A stretch of DNA of 64,000 nucleotides from Odiellus spinosus (taxonomy: Eukaryota > Arthropoda > Arachnida > Opiliones > Phalangiidae), in NCBI GenBank assembly GCA_963920705.1, contig CAWUCO010000227.1, positions 62,001 through 126,000 on the forward strand. The letters run 5' to 3'. This document shows positions 21,196 to 30,800 of the stretch, piece by piece. Numbering within the stretch: the first letter of the stretch is position 1; every line of letters begins with the position of its first letter. Below the pieces are notes generated by a model, which worked only from the letters and a program-made list of their open reading frames with translations, ran no database searches and had not been told where the DNA came from. A program made the translations under genes and the position numbers.

Positions 21196-21971
21196 ACGGG
21201 TGACCTTCGACGATTTACCAGTCGTGTGGTATTTCCAGACGGAAGATCGTGTCGATTGGTTTTTCAGAGATAAACTCTATTTCAAAAAACGGATTTCGGT
21301 CTTCGAAAATATATTTAAAAAAAATGTGTTGCCGGGTAAAGTTTCAAGCCCCGATGCAATTGTTGTTAGCGGGCTGTACCATGTCGGGAAAAACTACGTG
21401 GATACATAATCTTTTAAGAAACGCTAATTGTTTAATAGACCCGCCTCCGGACAGAATTGTTTATTGTTATAAAGAGTATCAACCTTTATTTGACGAAATT
21501 AAAAAAGAAATTTGTATCGTAGAATTTTTGGAGGGTTTACCTCCGGATGGTTGTAATTTTTGGGATCCAAAATTAAATAACTTTTTAATTATTGATGATT
21601 TAGCATCGACTTGTTATAATAGTACAATTGTCTCAAATATATTCTGCGTCAATAGCCATCATAAAAATCTTTCCGTAGCATTATTAACTCAAAATTTATT
21701 CGGTCAAGGCAAAGAAAGCCGAACGATTAGTTTAAACGCGTCTTATATAATTGTATTTCGAAACCCGCGAGATGGATCCCAAATTAACTATCTGAGTAGA
21801 CAAATATTTCCTAATAATAAAAAACTCGTAACTAAAGCGTATGATTTTGTCACTAGAGATAAACCATTTTCTTATTTGTGTATTGATTTAAAACAAAATA
21901 TTAACGACGAATTACGGTTAAGGTCTAACGTTTTTCCAAATGAAGGAAATATGATTTTTGTACACGAATAA
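21179..21971 (+). pseudogene. FtsK/HerA-type genome-packaging ATPase, frame change near its N-terminus
   Basis: The main frame (to 21971) has Walker A GCTMSGKT, Walker B LIIDD about 70 residues later, a sensor-like NSHHKN stretch, and an arginine/hydrophobic C-terminal part typical of Polinton packaging ATPases. This frame has no ATG before the conserved region. A separate frame opens with ATG 21179 (overlapping the BIR stop) and runs to 21409. The two frames probably belong to one gene, with a one-base shift at the A8 run 21317-21324. The shift may be real or a sequencing indel. Confidence 0.8.
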
Positions 21972-22027
21972 ATATATATATATCGTAACAATGCGTGTCT
22001 TTTCTTTATTCTTGCTTAAGCTTTACA

Positions 22028-22428
22028 ATGAGTCGAAAGGTAAAAAGCCTCCTGAAAAAAATGAGGAATGTTAGACGTCGTAAACCCCACCCCTTAAAAA
22101 AACACGTAAGATTCTTCCGAGATTAAAGAAAGCTAGTCAGGAAGGGGGAGGTAAATTGACCCGTATCTTGAAAAAAGCGGAAAATAATCAAATGAAAGCG
22201 ATGTATAATTCTTTCTATAATTTATTACGAGGAAATATAGCTTTGCCAGAGAAGGAGAGATTATACGTGAAACAGCACGGAGCTTTCGTACGAAAAATAG
22301 CCAATAAACGTGTCTTAGATAAAAACAAACGAAAAATCCTTATAAAGCAAGTCGGCGGTTTTTTGCCAGGTTTATTAGGCGCTCTGATTCCGACCTTGAT
22401 CTCCACGATTTCTTCGTTCGCGCAATGA
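22028..22428 (+). pseudogene. Small basic virion protein with hydrophobic C-terminus, frameshifted
   Basis: ATG 22028 starts a very basic stretch (MSRKVKSLLKKMRNVRRRK). Its frame ends at 22129-22131, while the neighbouring frame continues from about 22103 to 22428. An indel in the A7 run at 22096-22102 is likely. The C-terminus (GGFLPGLLGALIPTLIS) is a Gly-rich hydrophobic helix like that of small pX/pVI-type core proteins in Polintons and adintoviruses. Function by analogy is DNA condensation or membrane interaction. Its stop overlaps the next ATG by 4 nt. Confidence 0.5.
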
Positions 22429-23033
22429 AACGAATGATTTTGGTTCCGGAAACGACAATCTTGTCCGATCCCGAGAAAGAAACTAATCAACTTGACCTAG
22501 AAATGTCAAAAATATTACGGGATAAAACTTTCTCCAGCGAACAAAAATTACGTTTATATTCGGATGTTTTCCAAAAATACATCAATATGAAAAGCCTGAT
22601 CGAACCCCCCTACGTTAACGTGAAAAATCTACCAACGCCGACCCCGCCAGCTAGTATCCCTACGCCACCCGCAACGTTACAATCAATGCCTTGGTTAACT
22701 CCTAACAACGCTACCATGTTTACTCCGACGCAACATTCGACACCGGTGGCGCTGGCATCTACTCCCTCGATAACTTCTCAAACTCCTAAACGCTCAACGC
22801 AACAGTCAGTCCAAACTCAGCCGGCTTCTCTTAGCCAACTCGCGCCTCTCGCGCAAGCATTGAGTACTCTTATAGCCAAGCAACCGAAAGCCACCCCGCC
22901 GAGACAAAGTACGGCCGAAAGATTGAAGGAAAAACAGCGCAGATACGCCCGGGAAACTCTCGATAAATCGAACGAAGAAAATCAAGAGCGTATGACCTTA
23001 AGAAAGAAAACTGGAAGAAGATGGGACTTGTGA
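22425..23033 (+). CDS. Conserved Polinton-type late protein with Pro/Thr-rich linker (202 aa)
   Basis: The N-terminal 70 residues have the layout seen in other Polintons (MKRMILVPETT, then LDLEMSKILRD and a KLRLYSDVFQKYI helix). A long Pro/Thr/Ser/Ala linker (about 75-165) follows, and a basic helix (AERLKEKQRRYARETLDK) ends it. Role unknown. Family membership is from remembered pattern and is tentative. Intact. Its 3' end overlaps the next gene by 13 bp. Confidence 0.6.
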   Translation: MKRMILVPETTILSDPEKETNQLDLEMSKILRDKTFSSEQKLRLYSDVFQKYINMKSLIEPPYVNVKNLPTPTPPASIPTPPATLQSMPWLTPNNATMFTPTQHSTPVALASTPSITSQTPKRSTQQSVQTQPASLSQLAPLAQALSTLIAKQPKATPPRQSTAERLKEKQRRYARETLDKSNEENQERMTLRKKTGRRWDL

Positions 23034-23452
23034 AGACAACCGGTCGCTTTCTTCTCTGCCTTGGCGTTATATTAGGACTTCCGTTATTATTTCTTTTGAC
23101 AGTTTGCGTGTTAATCGCGCTAATACCTGTTTTGATTATTTGTTTAATATATTCGAAGATTAAACACCGGAATTCCGTCGAGTGCGAATGTTCCTTATTT
23201 ATATGTCTATATTTTCAAGATAACCCGATTCATAGGTGTTTTTATTTTATTCATGCAATTTGTTATCTGTTTATAGTAAATACATATTTAATTTTAATAA
23301 ATATATTAAGTTTAAGTATCTTCGAAGCACTCGGCAGTTTCTTTCTCACTTTCGCTTTCGCGTTTCACGGCGCTTTCAATTCGCCCCAACACTTATACTG
23401 TTATTTTTGTAAAAAACATGTTAAGATGTTTAAATCTGTAAACACTCTTTAA
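23021..23452 (+). CDS. Multi-pass membrane protein, unknown (143 aa)
   Basis: Four hydrophobic segments are visible: about residues 9-45 (one long or two adjacent), 70-95 and 98-115. A CECSLF motif and a CYFCKKH pair lie near the ends. It is the last gene of the rightward series, and its stop overlaps an AATAAA signal (about 23451-23457), where transcription from both sides converges. No family recognised. Confidence 0.6.
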   Translation: MGLVKTTGRFLLCLGVILGLPLLFLLTVCVLIALIPVLIICLIYSKIKHRNSVECECSLFICLYFQDNPIHRCFYFIHAICYLFIVNTYLILINILSLSIFEALGSFFLTFAFAFHGAFNSPQHLYCYFCKKHVKMFKSVNTL

Positions 23453-23457
23453 TAAAA

Positions 23458-23937
23458 TTATTCGATACAAGAACCGTTTTCGTGATTCATTAAATGCATA
23501 CACATATTTAACATTATAATAATATCATTATACGTTTTATCTCTCAAGTTATACATTTCATTTAGGATATTTTTGAAAGACAGACCGGCGCATAAACCGG
23601 TTAAAACAAAAATCACGTGACCTCCACAGGTGAACGACGCTTTTGGCTGTAACGACGTAGCGTTGTATTTCCACTTGGTGGTATATCTAGATAAATCCAA
23701 TCCGTAATAACTCGGTTCTTTTCCGAAAGAGCAAAAGAAATGGCCGACATCGTTTCGATCCACAAAAACGCCTACCCAATGTAGACCGCTTTCGGAGGCA
23801 GGTTCCGAATTAATCACGAAACAATAGGGTTTAAAGTCGGGTTTCTCGGGTAAGATATCTTGGGGAAACACACCGACAAAAAAGGGTCGCGTTCGGGTAT
23901 CGCATTGTAGAAAAGACGTTAATTCTTCGGTATTCAT
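23458..23937 (-). CDS. Adenain-like cysteine protease (159 aa), atypical third catalytic position
   Basis: The C5-peptidase pattern is present: H53 in GLHWVGVF, Q97 before the nucleophile block, and C104 in FTCGGHVIFV. The length is near that of other Polinton proteases. The acidic residue normally found in the following FFDS-type turn is C69 here (HFFCSFGKEP), encoded by TGC. Adenain-family enzymes cleave capsid precursors during maturation. The start ATG overlaps the stop of the integrase C-terminal part (ATGA-type overlap). Whether C69 abolishes activity cannot be judged from sequence. Confidence 0.85.
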   Translation of the reverse strand: MNTEELTSFLQCDTRTRPFFVGVFPQDILPEKPDFKPYCFVINSEPASESGLHWVGVFVDRNDVGHFFCSFGKEPSYYGLDLSRYTTKWKYNATSLQPKASFTCGGHVIFVLTGLCAGLSFKNILNEMYNLRDKTYNDIIIMLNMCMHLMNHENGSCIE

Positions 23938-24860
23938 ACTTTTTGAACTTCGGGCTCGTATAACGCACCACTTATAACCTCACCAGTTCCATCCTCAATG
24001 ACGTAAGCGGGTGGATCGCGATAGAGGACTTTCCTTATAACGAAGATCTCGTCCGTCCAGTAACCCGTATATCCTTTCCCAAAAACGCCTTTATCCGCCG
24101 AAATTCGAACTCGATCTCCCGGACGTAATTTGGGCTTCTTAACTTTCTTTTTCTTTTTCATGTATAACCGTTTCCAGACTAAATGCTCGTTATCAATATT
24201 CACATCCTTCGGCGCCATTTTAATCGTCGAATGTTTCGCTTTATTGTACCCTTATACCACTTTTTGCAAATGTTTCACGTAATTCGAATCGTTATTTTTA
24301 GTCATTAATCTAAATATTCGATTTTTTAAAGTTCTATTAAAGCGTTCGATCATACTACATTTCAAAGTGCCGTAGCTAGGGTACCAGTGAATACCTTTTC
24401 TCTTTAAGTACGCCTGAACCGGTTTATTAATAAACTCGCTACCTTCGTCCGTATTAAAACGCGAAGGGGTCCGTTGTTTAAAAATGGATTCCAGGGCTCT
24501 AATCATTTCAGACCCGTTTTTGGTTTTTAACGGTCGGGCCCAGGCGTATCTCGATAACAAATCGATTACCGTTAAAACGTATCGATATTTATTATTCCGC
24601 TTAACTAGTTTAGGTAGGTCAATTAAATCTCCTTGGAATACTTCATCCATCTGCGTGACGTAGATTTGATTCCTAGGGAAGTTTTTACGTCTGTTTCTAT
24701 GTTTCGTATAGGCGGGTTGCGTTACTAACCAGTCTTGCACATCTTGTTTCGAGACTTTCGGGTTCGCCTCTCCTAGTTTTTTCGGGGAACCTAGACTAGC
24801 GGCGTGTTGGGGATCGTAATGCACTCGGCTTAATTTTTGAGCTACTCGTTTCCCCAACAT
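23934..24860 (-). pseudogene. Retroviral-type (DDE) integrase split by one in-frame TAA
   Basis: 24252-24860 carries the N-terminal helical part and the catalytic core: D in FQGDLIDL, D in NTDEGSEF, and E in SMIERFNRTLK, with the usual Polinton VIDLLSRYAW block. After a TAA at 24252-24254 the same frame continues through 23934-24218 and encodes the C-terminal SH3-like DNA-binding part (LRPGDRVRIS, GYTGYWTDEIF). The whole stretch of 927 nt is one frame, so a single nonsense change separates the halves. The integrase inserts the element and makes the 6-bp duplication. Probably inactive unless the base is an error or is read through. Confidence 0.85.
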
Positions 24861-24897
24861 CGTAATAAGAAAAACAATTATTTCAAAAAGTTTTTAT

Positions 24898-25614
24898 TTA
24901 AATATCGTACATAATTTCGTATTTCAAGTCGGTCGTATCTTTAGTGATGTCCAAGAACAATCGCTCCAAATCCTCCTCGGATTCGTCGTGCGTGATTTGA
25001 AAATTGGTTACGATAGATTCCATATTTAACATCTGAATAGCGCTAGCGATATTTTTATCCATTCTTTCATCAAATTCCAGCGCGGTGTTTGTCGGGCAAG
25101 AACTATCGTGGGCTAATTTCTCGTTACAGGCTTGATTAAAGCATCCCTCGGTGATATTATACATCTTCTCAATCACTTCTCGAAGAATCAGGTTTTTGAA
25201 GAGTTTTTTAATCGTAATTTTGGTTCGCGAGACTTCATCCAAGCTGGTTTTCAATTGTTTCAGGCGTTTCCAAGTCGATTTCTTGAAGGAGAAGCCGTTC
25301 GAGGTCGAGAACCAAGTCTGGTAAAAGGTAGAATATTTCGAGGAATCTCGATTATAGCGCCGAATGTCTATAAATTTGACACCATCCGGTGACGCTATTC
25401 CTTCAATTTGATATTTATCCGGTAACCAGCATTGAAAACGATGTAGCGCGTCTTCGAAAAAGGCTTCAATGTCGTTTTCCCATAACCAGATGCTCTCCCA
25501 AACGTTTTTATTAATCGTTACGCTACTCTTAGTATCGTTCCGCCGAATAAAAAGACCCGAGTCGTTTATCCCGATAGTTTGTTTTTCGGAGAGGCAATAT
25601 TCGTGCTCCTGCAT
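24898..25614 (-). CDS. PC4-like protein with two related modules (238 aa)
   Basis: Two segments have the shape of the PC4/p15 ssDNA-binding fold. One is near residues 13-45 (GLFIRRNDTKSSVTINKNVW), the other near 80-125 (FIDIRRYNRDSSKYSTFYQ, then GFSFKKSTWKRLKQL). In each, short beta strands with Arg pairs lead into a Trp-bearing helix. A helical, acidic C-terminal half follows. A role in DNA binding or late transcription is an inference. Intact ORF in the leftward series between the integrase and the small 25665-25802 ORF. Confidence 0.5.
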   Translation of the reverse strand: MQEHEYCLSEKQTIGINDSGLFIRRNDTKSSVTINKNVWESIWLWENDIEAFFEDALHRFQCWLPDKYQIEGIASPDGVKFIDIRRYNRDSSKYSTFYQTWFSTSNGFSFKKSTWKRLKQLKTSLDEVSRTKITIKKLFKNLILREVIEKMYNITEGCFNQACNEKLAHDSSCPTNTALEFDERMDKNIASAIQMLNMESIVTNFQITHDESEEDLERLFLDITKDTTDLKYEIMYDI

Positions 25615-25664
25615 GGTGTACGGTTAGGTTGATTTTGATACGGTTTTCGCGCTTTCTTTCCCTC

Positions 25665-25802
25665 TTATATCTCGTTTAAAGATTTTCTCAGCGCGTCAAA
25701 GTTCCATCGAGACGAAACGAAGGCTACGGTTCTAACATTATCGCGGACTGTTATAACCAAATTCAAATCTTTACGGCGCGCGAGGTAAATATAGTCGTCC
25801 AT
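25665..25802 (-). CDS. Very small PC4-like ORF (45 aa)
   Basis: ATG at 25802 directly follows the end of the capsid gene. The sequence (LVITVRDNVRTVAFVSSRW ending in DALRKSLNEI) has the strand-strand-helix rhythm of a PC4-like half-module. Position in the operon and absence of gaps support a real gene. Family assignment is tentative. Confidence 0.4.
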   Translation of the reverse strand: MDDYIYLARRKDLNLVITVRDNVRTVAFVSSRWNFDALRKSLNEI

Positions 25803-25806
25803 CCTC

Positions 25807-27151
25807 TTACTCCAGCTTGTAAAGAATGTTTCGATCTTTCGTGATTAATATTTGGTTCTCGAATTCGGCTTGGATTATACACGTCACTGAGAAGGTTAAT
25901 GGAGTTTTATATTTAATGGTTAAGCGTACGCTACCGCTCTGCGACAAAGAAATATGTTCACTCCCGGCTTTTTCCTCCACAGTAGTATCCACCAAAAAGA
26001 AAGTATTGCCTTTAGCGTAATCTTCGTACGTAATATCATTTCCTTTATTTTTTCCGTAAGTATCCGTGGCCGTAAATAAACTCATGTATTCGCGCGTCCA
26101 TTGTTTGTTATCAAACTTGGATTGAAAAGCTTGGTCGGGGTAGTTTTTATTCCCTACCGATAAGTATAATTGCGAAATACCCAAATGCTTAAAATCAAAG
26201 GGGTTCTCGTTTAAGGCGCCGTTGAAACCTGTTGTTTTTACGAACGATATTGTAACTCTATTCGGGACACGCCCCAAGAATAAATTTTCTTTTACCGTGT
26301 CGCTATTTCCGCTTTCGATATTAAAGTATTTTACTACCGTTTGATTGATAAGATAGACGCAGTTGGCTTTTTCCAAAACCATGGCGTGCGCTAACATAAT
26401 ATCGGGATTAATTTTTACTTTCCGAACATAGAGAGAAGCGTCGGTAATTATAAATTTATAATTAACAATAGCCGGCGCAGCCGCACCTTGAGCCGCAGCC
26501 GCTGGTATAGAGACAATCGGGAAACTATTCGAAGAGCGGATAAATTTATATTTCATGTCAACGTTATTAATCAAAAATTTATTCATTTTACAGACGTCAA
26601 AGGGGGGCACCCCAATCATTACGATTGTTCGAGAATTATCGGTTCTATGCTTTCGGTGCTTCATACCCGTATTATCGTCGCTAAATATTTCATCGCCTGT
26701 CAAGAATTTATCTTTGTAATACATTTGTAGCCGCAATTGGGTTTTTTTCGCGTCTTCTCCGTAACTTAAATGCGCCGTCGTATAAGCCGAGTAAGGGAAA
26801 ACAGTGTTCAAGGACTGAACGGGGGTATCATTAAACGAGACTTCCCCTTGAGAAAAGAGGGCCCATTGCGTTAGATTAACGGGGCCTACTTTGGGGGGTG
26901 GCCGCCGTAATATCCTCCCACGAGCCGTTGGCATTTTGCTGTACCATTTTAGCTTCAATTTTAAATTTGGTTTTTGTTAAATCAGTATAGTTTCCGTCAT
27001 TACCCGGTATAAAAAACTCCAGCGGACCTCCATCAGTGATCGTATTAATAGTTTTAAACTCTACATCGTTACTTCCTACGATATTGTAATTACTAAGGGG
27101 TTCAGAGAACAAATCTAATTCCGACATCATTCCTTCCATCGTGAAGATCAA
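25807..27151 (-). pseudogene. Major capsid protein (double jelly-roll type), one frameshift
   Basis: Two frames make up the gene. 26876-27151 is the N-terminus (SELDLFSEPLSNYNIVGSN), and 25807-26958 holds the main body (about 383 codons open). The frame changes at the G6 run 26893-26898, so a one-base indel or sequencing error is likely. Total size of about 450 residues and features such as WALFSQGEVSFNDTPVQ and repeated beta-strand patterns fit Polinton major capsid proteins. It sits between the pVI-like gene and the PC4-like ORFs. Identified by position, size and pattern, without a search. Confidence 0.8.
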
Positions 27152-27182
27152 CTGGAAGCTTAATCAACTAACACTCTTCTTT

Positions 27183-27554
27183 TCAATATAAAAAATCTGT
27201 TTTCCTTCTTTTAATCTTTTTCTTCCGACCGATTCTCTTTCGTTTACCGCTGCCATACTGCGCTACTTTATCACCCGCTTTGTGTAATAAATTAGAGCCG
27301 GCGAGTCTCAGATTTCTCTGGAATGAAGTTTTAGGATCCTGACCCGCTTGGATATCCCCGAACATACGGGTGCCTATACCCAACGCTTCTTTCCCCACCG
27401 CTTTAACAGCCGGTTTAAAAATTGGTGTAATGAAACGAACTAGGCTTTTAAATATCGATCCTATTCCGTGCCCCCGTTGGAAGACGGGACCTTGAAAACC
27501 GCCGCCGGCTTGTTGGGCGTAGTAGGAATAATACGGATTTTTTCCCCCTGACAT
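27183..27554 (-). CDS. pVI-like minor virion protein (123 aa)
   Basis: It starts MSGGKNPYYSYYAQQAGGG and has the recurring Polinton/adintovirus block FQRGHGIGSIFKSLVRFI, then KAVGKEALGIGTRM, and ends in a highly basic tail (GSGKRKRIGRKKKIKRRK). Glycine-rich segments resemble protease cleavage sites of adenoviral precursor VI/X. Probably matured by the element's own protease and internal to the capsid (inference). Its start overlaps the end of the minor capsid gene by one base. Confidence 0.75.
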   Translation of the reverse strand: MSGGKNPYYSYYAQQAGGGFQGPVFQRGHGIGSIFKSLVRFITPIFKPAVKAVGKEALGIGTRMFGDIQAGQDPKTSFQRNLRLAGSNLLHKAGDKVAQYGSGKRKRIGRKKKIKRRKTDFLY

Positions 27555-28816
27555 TATCTTTTTTTTCGAAAATGTAAAATAACAACCGTTTTTCCCAGAT
27601 TTAATGGTATTTTCGCTTCGGAATCTGTAGTGATGTTAATATCAATCACGTTAAAATTAGAGACGCGTAGCGGGTAGTAATTTATCGGATTACAAATTAT
27701 ATTATGAGGTATATTATCCTTATTGTTTTCTGGTCGACTAATTATTCGAATTAAGCCACCCCAAGCGTCGCCTATCAACTGCGGATAGATGAGGTTAGTA
27801 TGAATAAATAAACTCATGACCCCCCTATTTATATCAGCCACGTATTGACCATCTGTATTATTAACTAGATACTTATCAATGAGATTTTCGTCGAAACCTA
27901 ACATCTTTCCTAACCCGGGGTTGTCTTGACTAAATTTAACGGAAAAAATATCCAAATATTCTCTTTGCTCGGGCGTTAATTCAACATCCGGGATGTTATT
28001 GAGTCCTACACCGCATTTAAGCTTCACGGTTCCGTTTTTATTATGTTTAAACGCAAAGTAAGGGCGAATTCGAATCGGTAAACAACGTAGCATTTCGTCT
28101 AAAACCGCTTCTATACTTTCGTACGAACCGCGCGTTAAAGAATACGTTTTAGTTTCAATTATTATCGTATCTTTACTCGTCTCTATTTTAGGCAACGCAT
28201 CATCCAATTTCACTTTATATCTAATCTGGATAGGAGGAATCTTTCTTAGATCTATTTCTTTAACTTTGCGATCTACGGCTCTAAATGTATAGACTCGTCT
28301 ACCAGTCAACCACCCATTAGTCTGATCAGGTGGTACGCCTAATACATCGGCATACTGATGCGGGAATTTAATAGCTACATCACTGTCACTCGTTCTAATA
28401 GTAAATTGTTTACCCTGCAATGAGGGTATTAAAAAATATTTTATTTTGTCTTGCGAACCACTTTTTTATTCACCCTTAATTAGAGTATCTAACAATCGAT
28501 AGTAGATATGCATATCATCATGTTTCTCACGCTTAATCAAACCCCCTTTCTTCACATCCATTGAAGCGAATTTATATTCATAATGCGGGTCAGCGTACCC
28601 AACCGTAAATTCATTATACCGCTCCGTAATGTTATCCCATTTCGACGGCATAGTTATTTCCGATACCCCCGCCTCCCATTTACCATCTTCTAAATCTAAT
28701 GTCGCTGCTAATTGCGTTTTATAACTAGTTTTTGTATTATCAGGATAAATATGCATAGACGCGTTACTTGGTAACGTAATATAAAAATCATCCTCGCTCG
28801 GTGATAACATGGACAT
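27554..28816 (-). pseudogene. Minor capsid (penton-like) protein split by one in-frame TAA
   Basis: 28466-28816 holds the N-terminal jelly-roll signature of Polinton minor capsid proteins (DDFYITLPSNAS, then GKWEAGVSEITMPS). 27554-28420 holds the rest. Both lie in one frame over 1263 nt (421 codons), and the only interruption is TAA at 28466-28468. It is the first gene read leftward from the right end, about 45 bp from the TATA in the terminal repeat. The break would remove most of the protein, so this copy is probably not capsid-competent unless the stop is an error. Confidence 0.75.
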
Positions 28817-28835
28817 GATTAATCGTCGAATGGTT

Positions 28836-29027
28836 TACAATGATAAGCGAGGGTTTCATATATAGGTGGTGGGGATTCTCTATCGAGGTCACGGGTGCTT
28901 TTAACCTTTACCCTTTGACTTTTTTGACATTTTTGACCTTTTTGACCTTTAACCTTTAACCTTTGACATAACCCTTTGGTGTCTTAATAAACAGGTTTTC
29001 ACTCCTGGAGGTGGCTTCTTTACTACT
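28836..29027 (-). repeat. Polinton right terminal inverted repeat with TATA element
   Basis: Reverse complement of the left repeat: ends ...CTTCTTTACTACT, with AGGTC-type units (about 28900-28965) and a CCTATATATGAAACCC block at 28855-28867 that can act as a leftward promoter. Confidence 0.9.
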
Positions 29028-29033
29028 GATATA
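29028..29033. repeat. Target-site duplication, right copy (GATATA)
   Basis: Identical to 11049-11054. Confidence 0.9.
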
Positions 29034-29039
29034 ATTGCT

Positions 29040-29385
29040 ATAGAAATTATAATTTGGAGTTCAAAGGGTTTGGCTTTGGCAGGGATTGGAAATTATTAAT
29101 TGGCTTTGGCAGGGAGTGGGATTCGTGTGAAACTTTTAATTGGCTTTGGCAGGGAGTGGGAATCGTATGAAACTTATCAATTGGCTTTGGAAGGGAGTGA
29201 GAATCGAGTGAAACTTATTAATTGGCTTTGGAAGGGATTACATTCTTAGTATTTTTCATAGTATGGAGTTGGGTGGCTTTGTAAATATTAACAATGGCGT
29301 TAGGGTGGCAGTGGCGTTTGTAAAACTTTTACCGTTGGAGTTGGCCGGCATTGGCATTGAGTTTTTTCATTTTGCAGCCCTCTAA
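29040..29385. repeat. GGCTTTGGCAGGGAGTGGGA tandem repeat
   Basis: The phrase TTGGCTTTGG(C/A)AGGGAGTGGGAATCG with GAAACTTAT(T/C)AA recurs about every 57-60 bp between 29070 and 29240, then decays into GGAGTTGG-type sequence. Related to the repeat at 10255-10570 left of the Polinton. Confidence 0.75.
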
Positions 29386-29684
29386 TCAAAAGTTACCCAT
29401 TAAATTTACCCTAAACCCCGGAAAAACTTTTATTGGTTAACAGTTTATTTCGGGGATATGATTGGGTTGGTATAAATAAATTTAAAGGCAGAATGAAATG
29501 TAAATTACATTATTTCCATTCCTTAGATAAAATTGAATAACCCGAAGAAGAATTTTAGAATTCGAGTAGGTAGGTTCAAATCTTGGATGTTCAAGCATAA
29601 ACGTCTTCATTCTATACCTTTAAAAATACTAATTAATGTTGAATTACCAGTTGTTAAAATTTAATGAAGTAGGGTATTTCAACT

Positions 29685-30412
29685 AGATTAAACCGGTCAA
29701 AGCGTGCGATATACTCTGCAATGTTTAGTTCTTGAGAAACTGTGATTACGTTCTCCAGCTTTAATTTATTGTTCCTCCTTCCATGGCCATTTCTTTGATT
29801 AGCAATTCAATATTATAATGCAACGAGCTAAGGTAGGTTCATGCTAAAGTGAATATTATCACGGTATGCCGTCTAAATACGAATGTAAAAGTAGTTAACG
29901 AGGAAAGAACCCGTGAGAGTGTTTAAAATAAGGTTAAAGCGGATGTGCAAAAAAGTTAACATTCCCAAAAGTGGATTCTACTACAGATTGGCTTCTACAT
30001 TATTCAAAGTTTAGATAGGCGGAATATCTACGTAATGTTTTACACCTATTATATTTTAAAACTAAAATTTTATAATTTCTTAGACCGTTTATTGGTTGTT
30101 TCTAACCCTTCACGGGCTTGAAATTCTAAACTGTAAGTGTATAGTTTCTTGAAGCGTAAAGAAAACGTTTTTTTTGTATAAGTTAAAGGGGAAAGTCTAT
30201 AGCTAAAATGGAACAGCTTTTGAATTTATTTTCGGAATTACCATGCCAAAAACTTATTAAAGAATTTTATAAAAGGCACATTTTGGTATTTAAATTAATT
30301 TCTGAAGTTTGGTATAATTTATATATAAGCAAATATAAATTCGGAGCATAGTGTTATCCATCATTCGAGGTGTTAAAAACAATATTGGCTGAAATATAGC
30401 ACTATACGAGTT
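29685..30412 (+). repeat. Left arm of a long inverted repeat
   Basis: 29685-30347 is nearly identical in reverse complement to 41797-42455. The next ~65 bp (30349-30412) match 39712-39776 inverted. In the right arm these two parts are separated by a 2.0-kb segment. Confidence 0.85.
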
Positions 30413-30454
30413 TGAACTCGAAAGAGGTACAATTAATAGTAATTCTGATTAAAT

Positions 30455-30613
30455 ATGAAACGAAGCGGGAATCGTTCGCTTAATTAGGCCGAAGCTATTT
30501 ATTTTCTCTATAAACTCATTTATTAGTATTAGTCCTATTAAATGGCTTTTTAATTCCTTACCTTCTTTTCCTCGCTCGCTGAACCTTCCGTCAAGCTATT
30601 TCTTCCACAATAG
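30455..30613 (+). repeat. Dispersed repeat, inverted copy at 52428-52622
   Basis: Shares GAAACGAAGCGGGAA, CTCATTTATTAGTATTAGTC and CCTTCCGTCAAGCTATTTC with the other locus in reverse complement. Confidence 0.75.
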
Positions 30614-30615
30614 AG

Positions 30616-30800
30616 AGTTTTCGGTAAAGGGACAAAAGAAAATTCCACCCCTCTTACCCAGCTTTGATTTCATTGCAGGGTTGCCAGGAGCTTGCGAGTG
30701 CAGTTCAGAACAGATCAGTTTCAAAACTGAACTGCTAGCCTTTCCCTCTGCACTCACAAGTGGTTGGCAACACTGGGGGAACGGGACTTACCCCCTTTCC
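30616..30800 (-). mobile_element. MITE copy, ~190-bp family (one end missing)
   Basis: Starts AGTTTTCGGTAAAGGG and contains inner arms GAGTGCAGTTCAGAACAG and CTGCACTCACAAG. It is an inverted copy of 32461-32652. Confidence 0.8.

Larger units (their letters stand above)
11055..29027. mobile_element. Complete Polinton/Maverick (adintovirus-like) element, 17,973 bp
   Basis: Bounded by terminal inverted repeats beginning AGTAGTAAAGAAGCC on both ends and by the 6-bp duplication GATATA. It encodes the Polinton core set: protein-primed DNA polymerase B, FtsK/HerA-type packaging ATPase, retroviral-type integrase, adenain-like protease, major and minor capsid proteins and a pVI-like protein. Accessory genes include a BIR-domain protein and small Cys-rich genes. 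Genes run rightward (about 15.6-23.5 kb) and leftward (28.8-23.5 kb) and converge at 23452/23458, with a two-direction accessory block at 11.2-14.9 kb. The ends are intact, while several genes carry single frameshifts or stops. It is therefore a recent insertion, either lightly decayed or with some assembly errors. Confidence 0.95.

Noticed and set aside
24252..28468. Recoding of TAA as a sense codon in the Polinton
   Set aside because: The polymerase, BIR and other genes end with normal TAA codons, and the host-type genes here use the standard code.
29560..29590. GGTTCAAATC as a tRNA B box
   Set aside because: No A box or cloverleaf around it.
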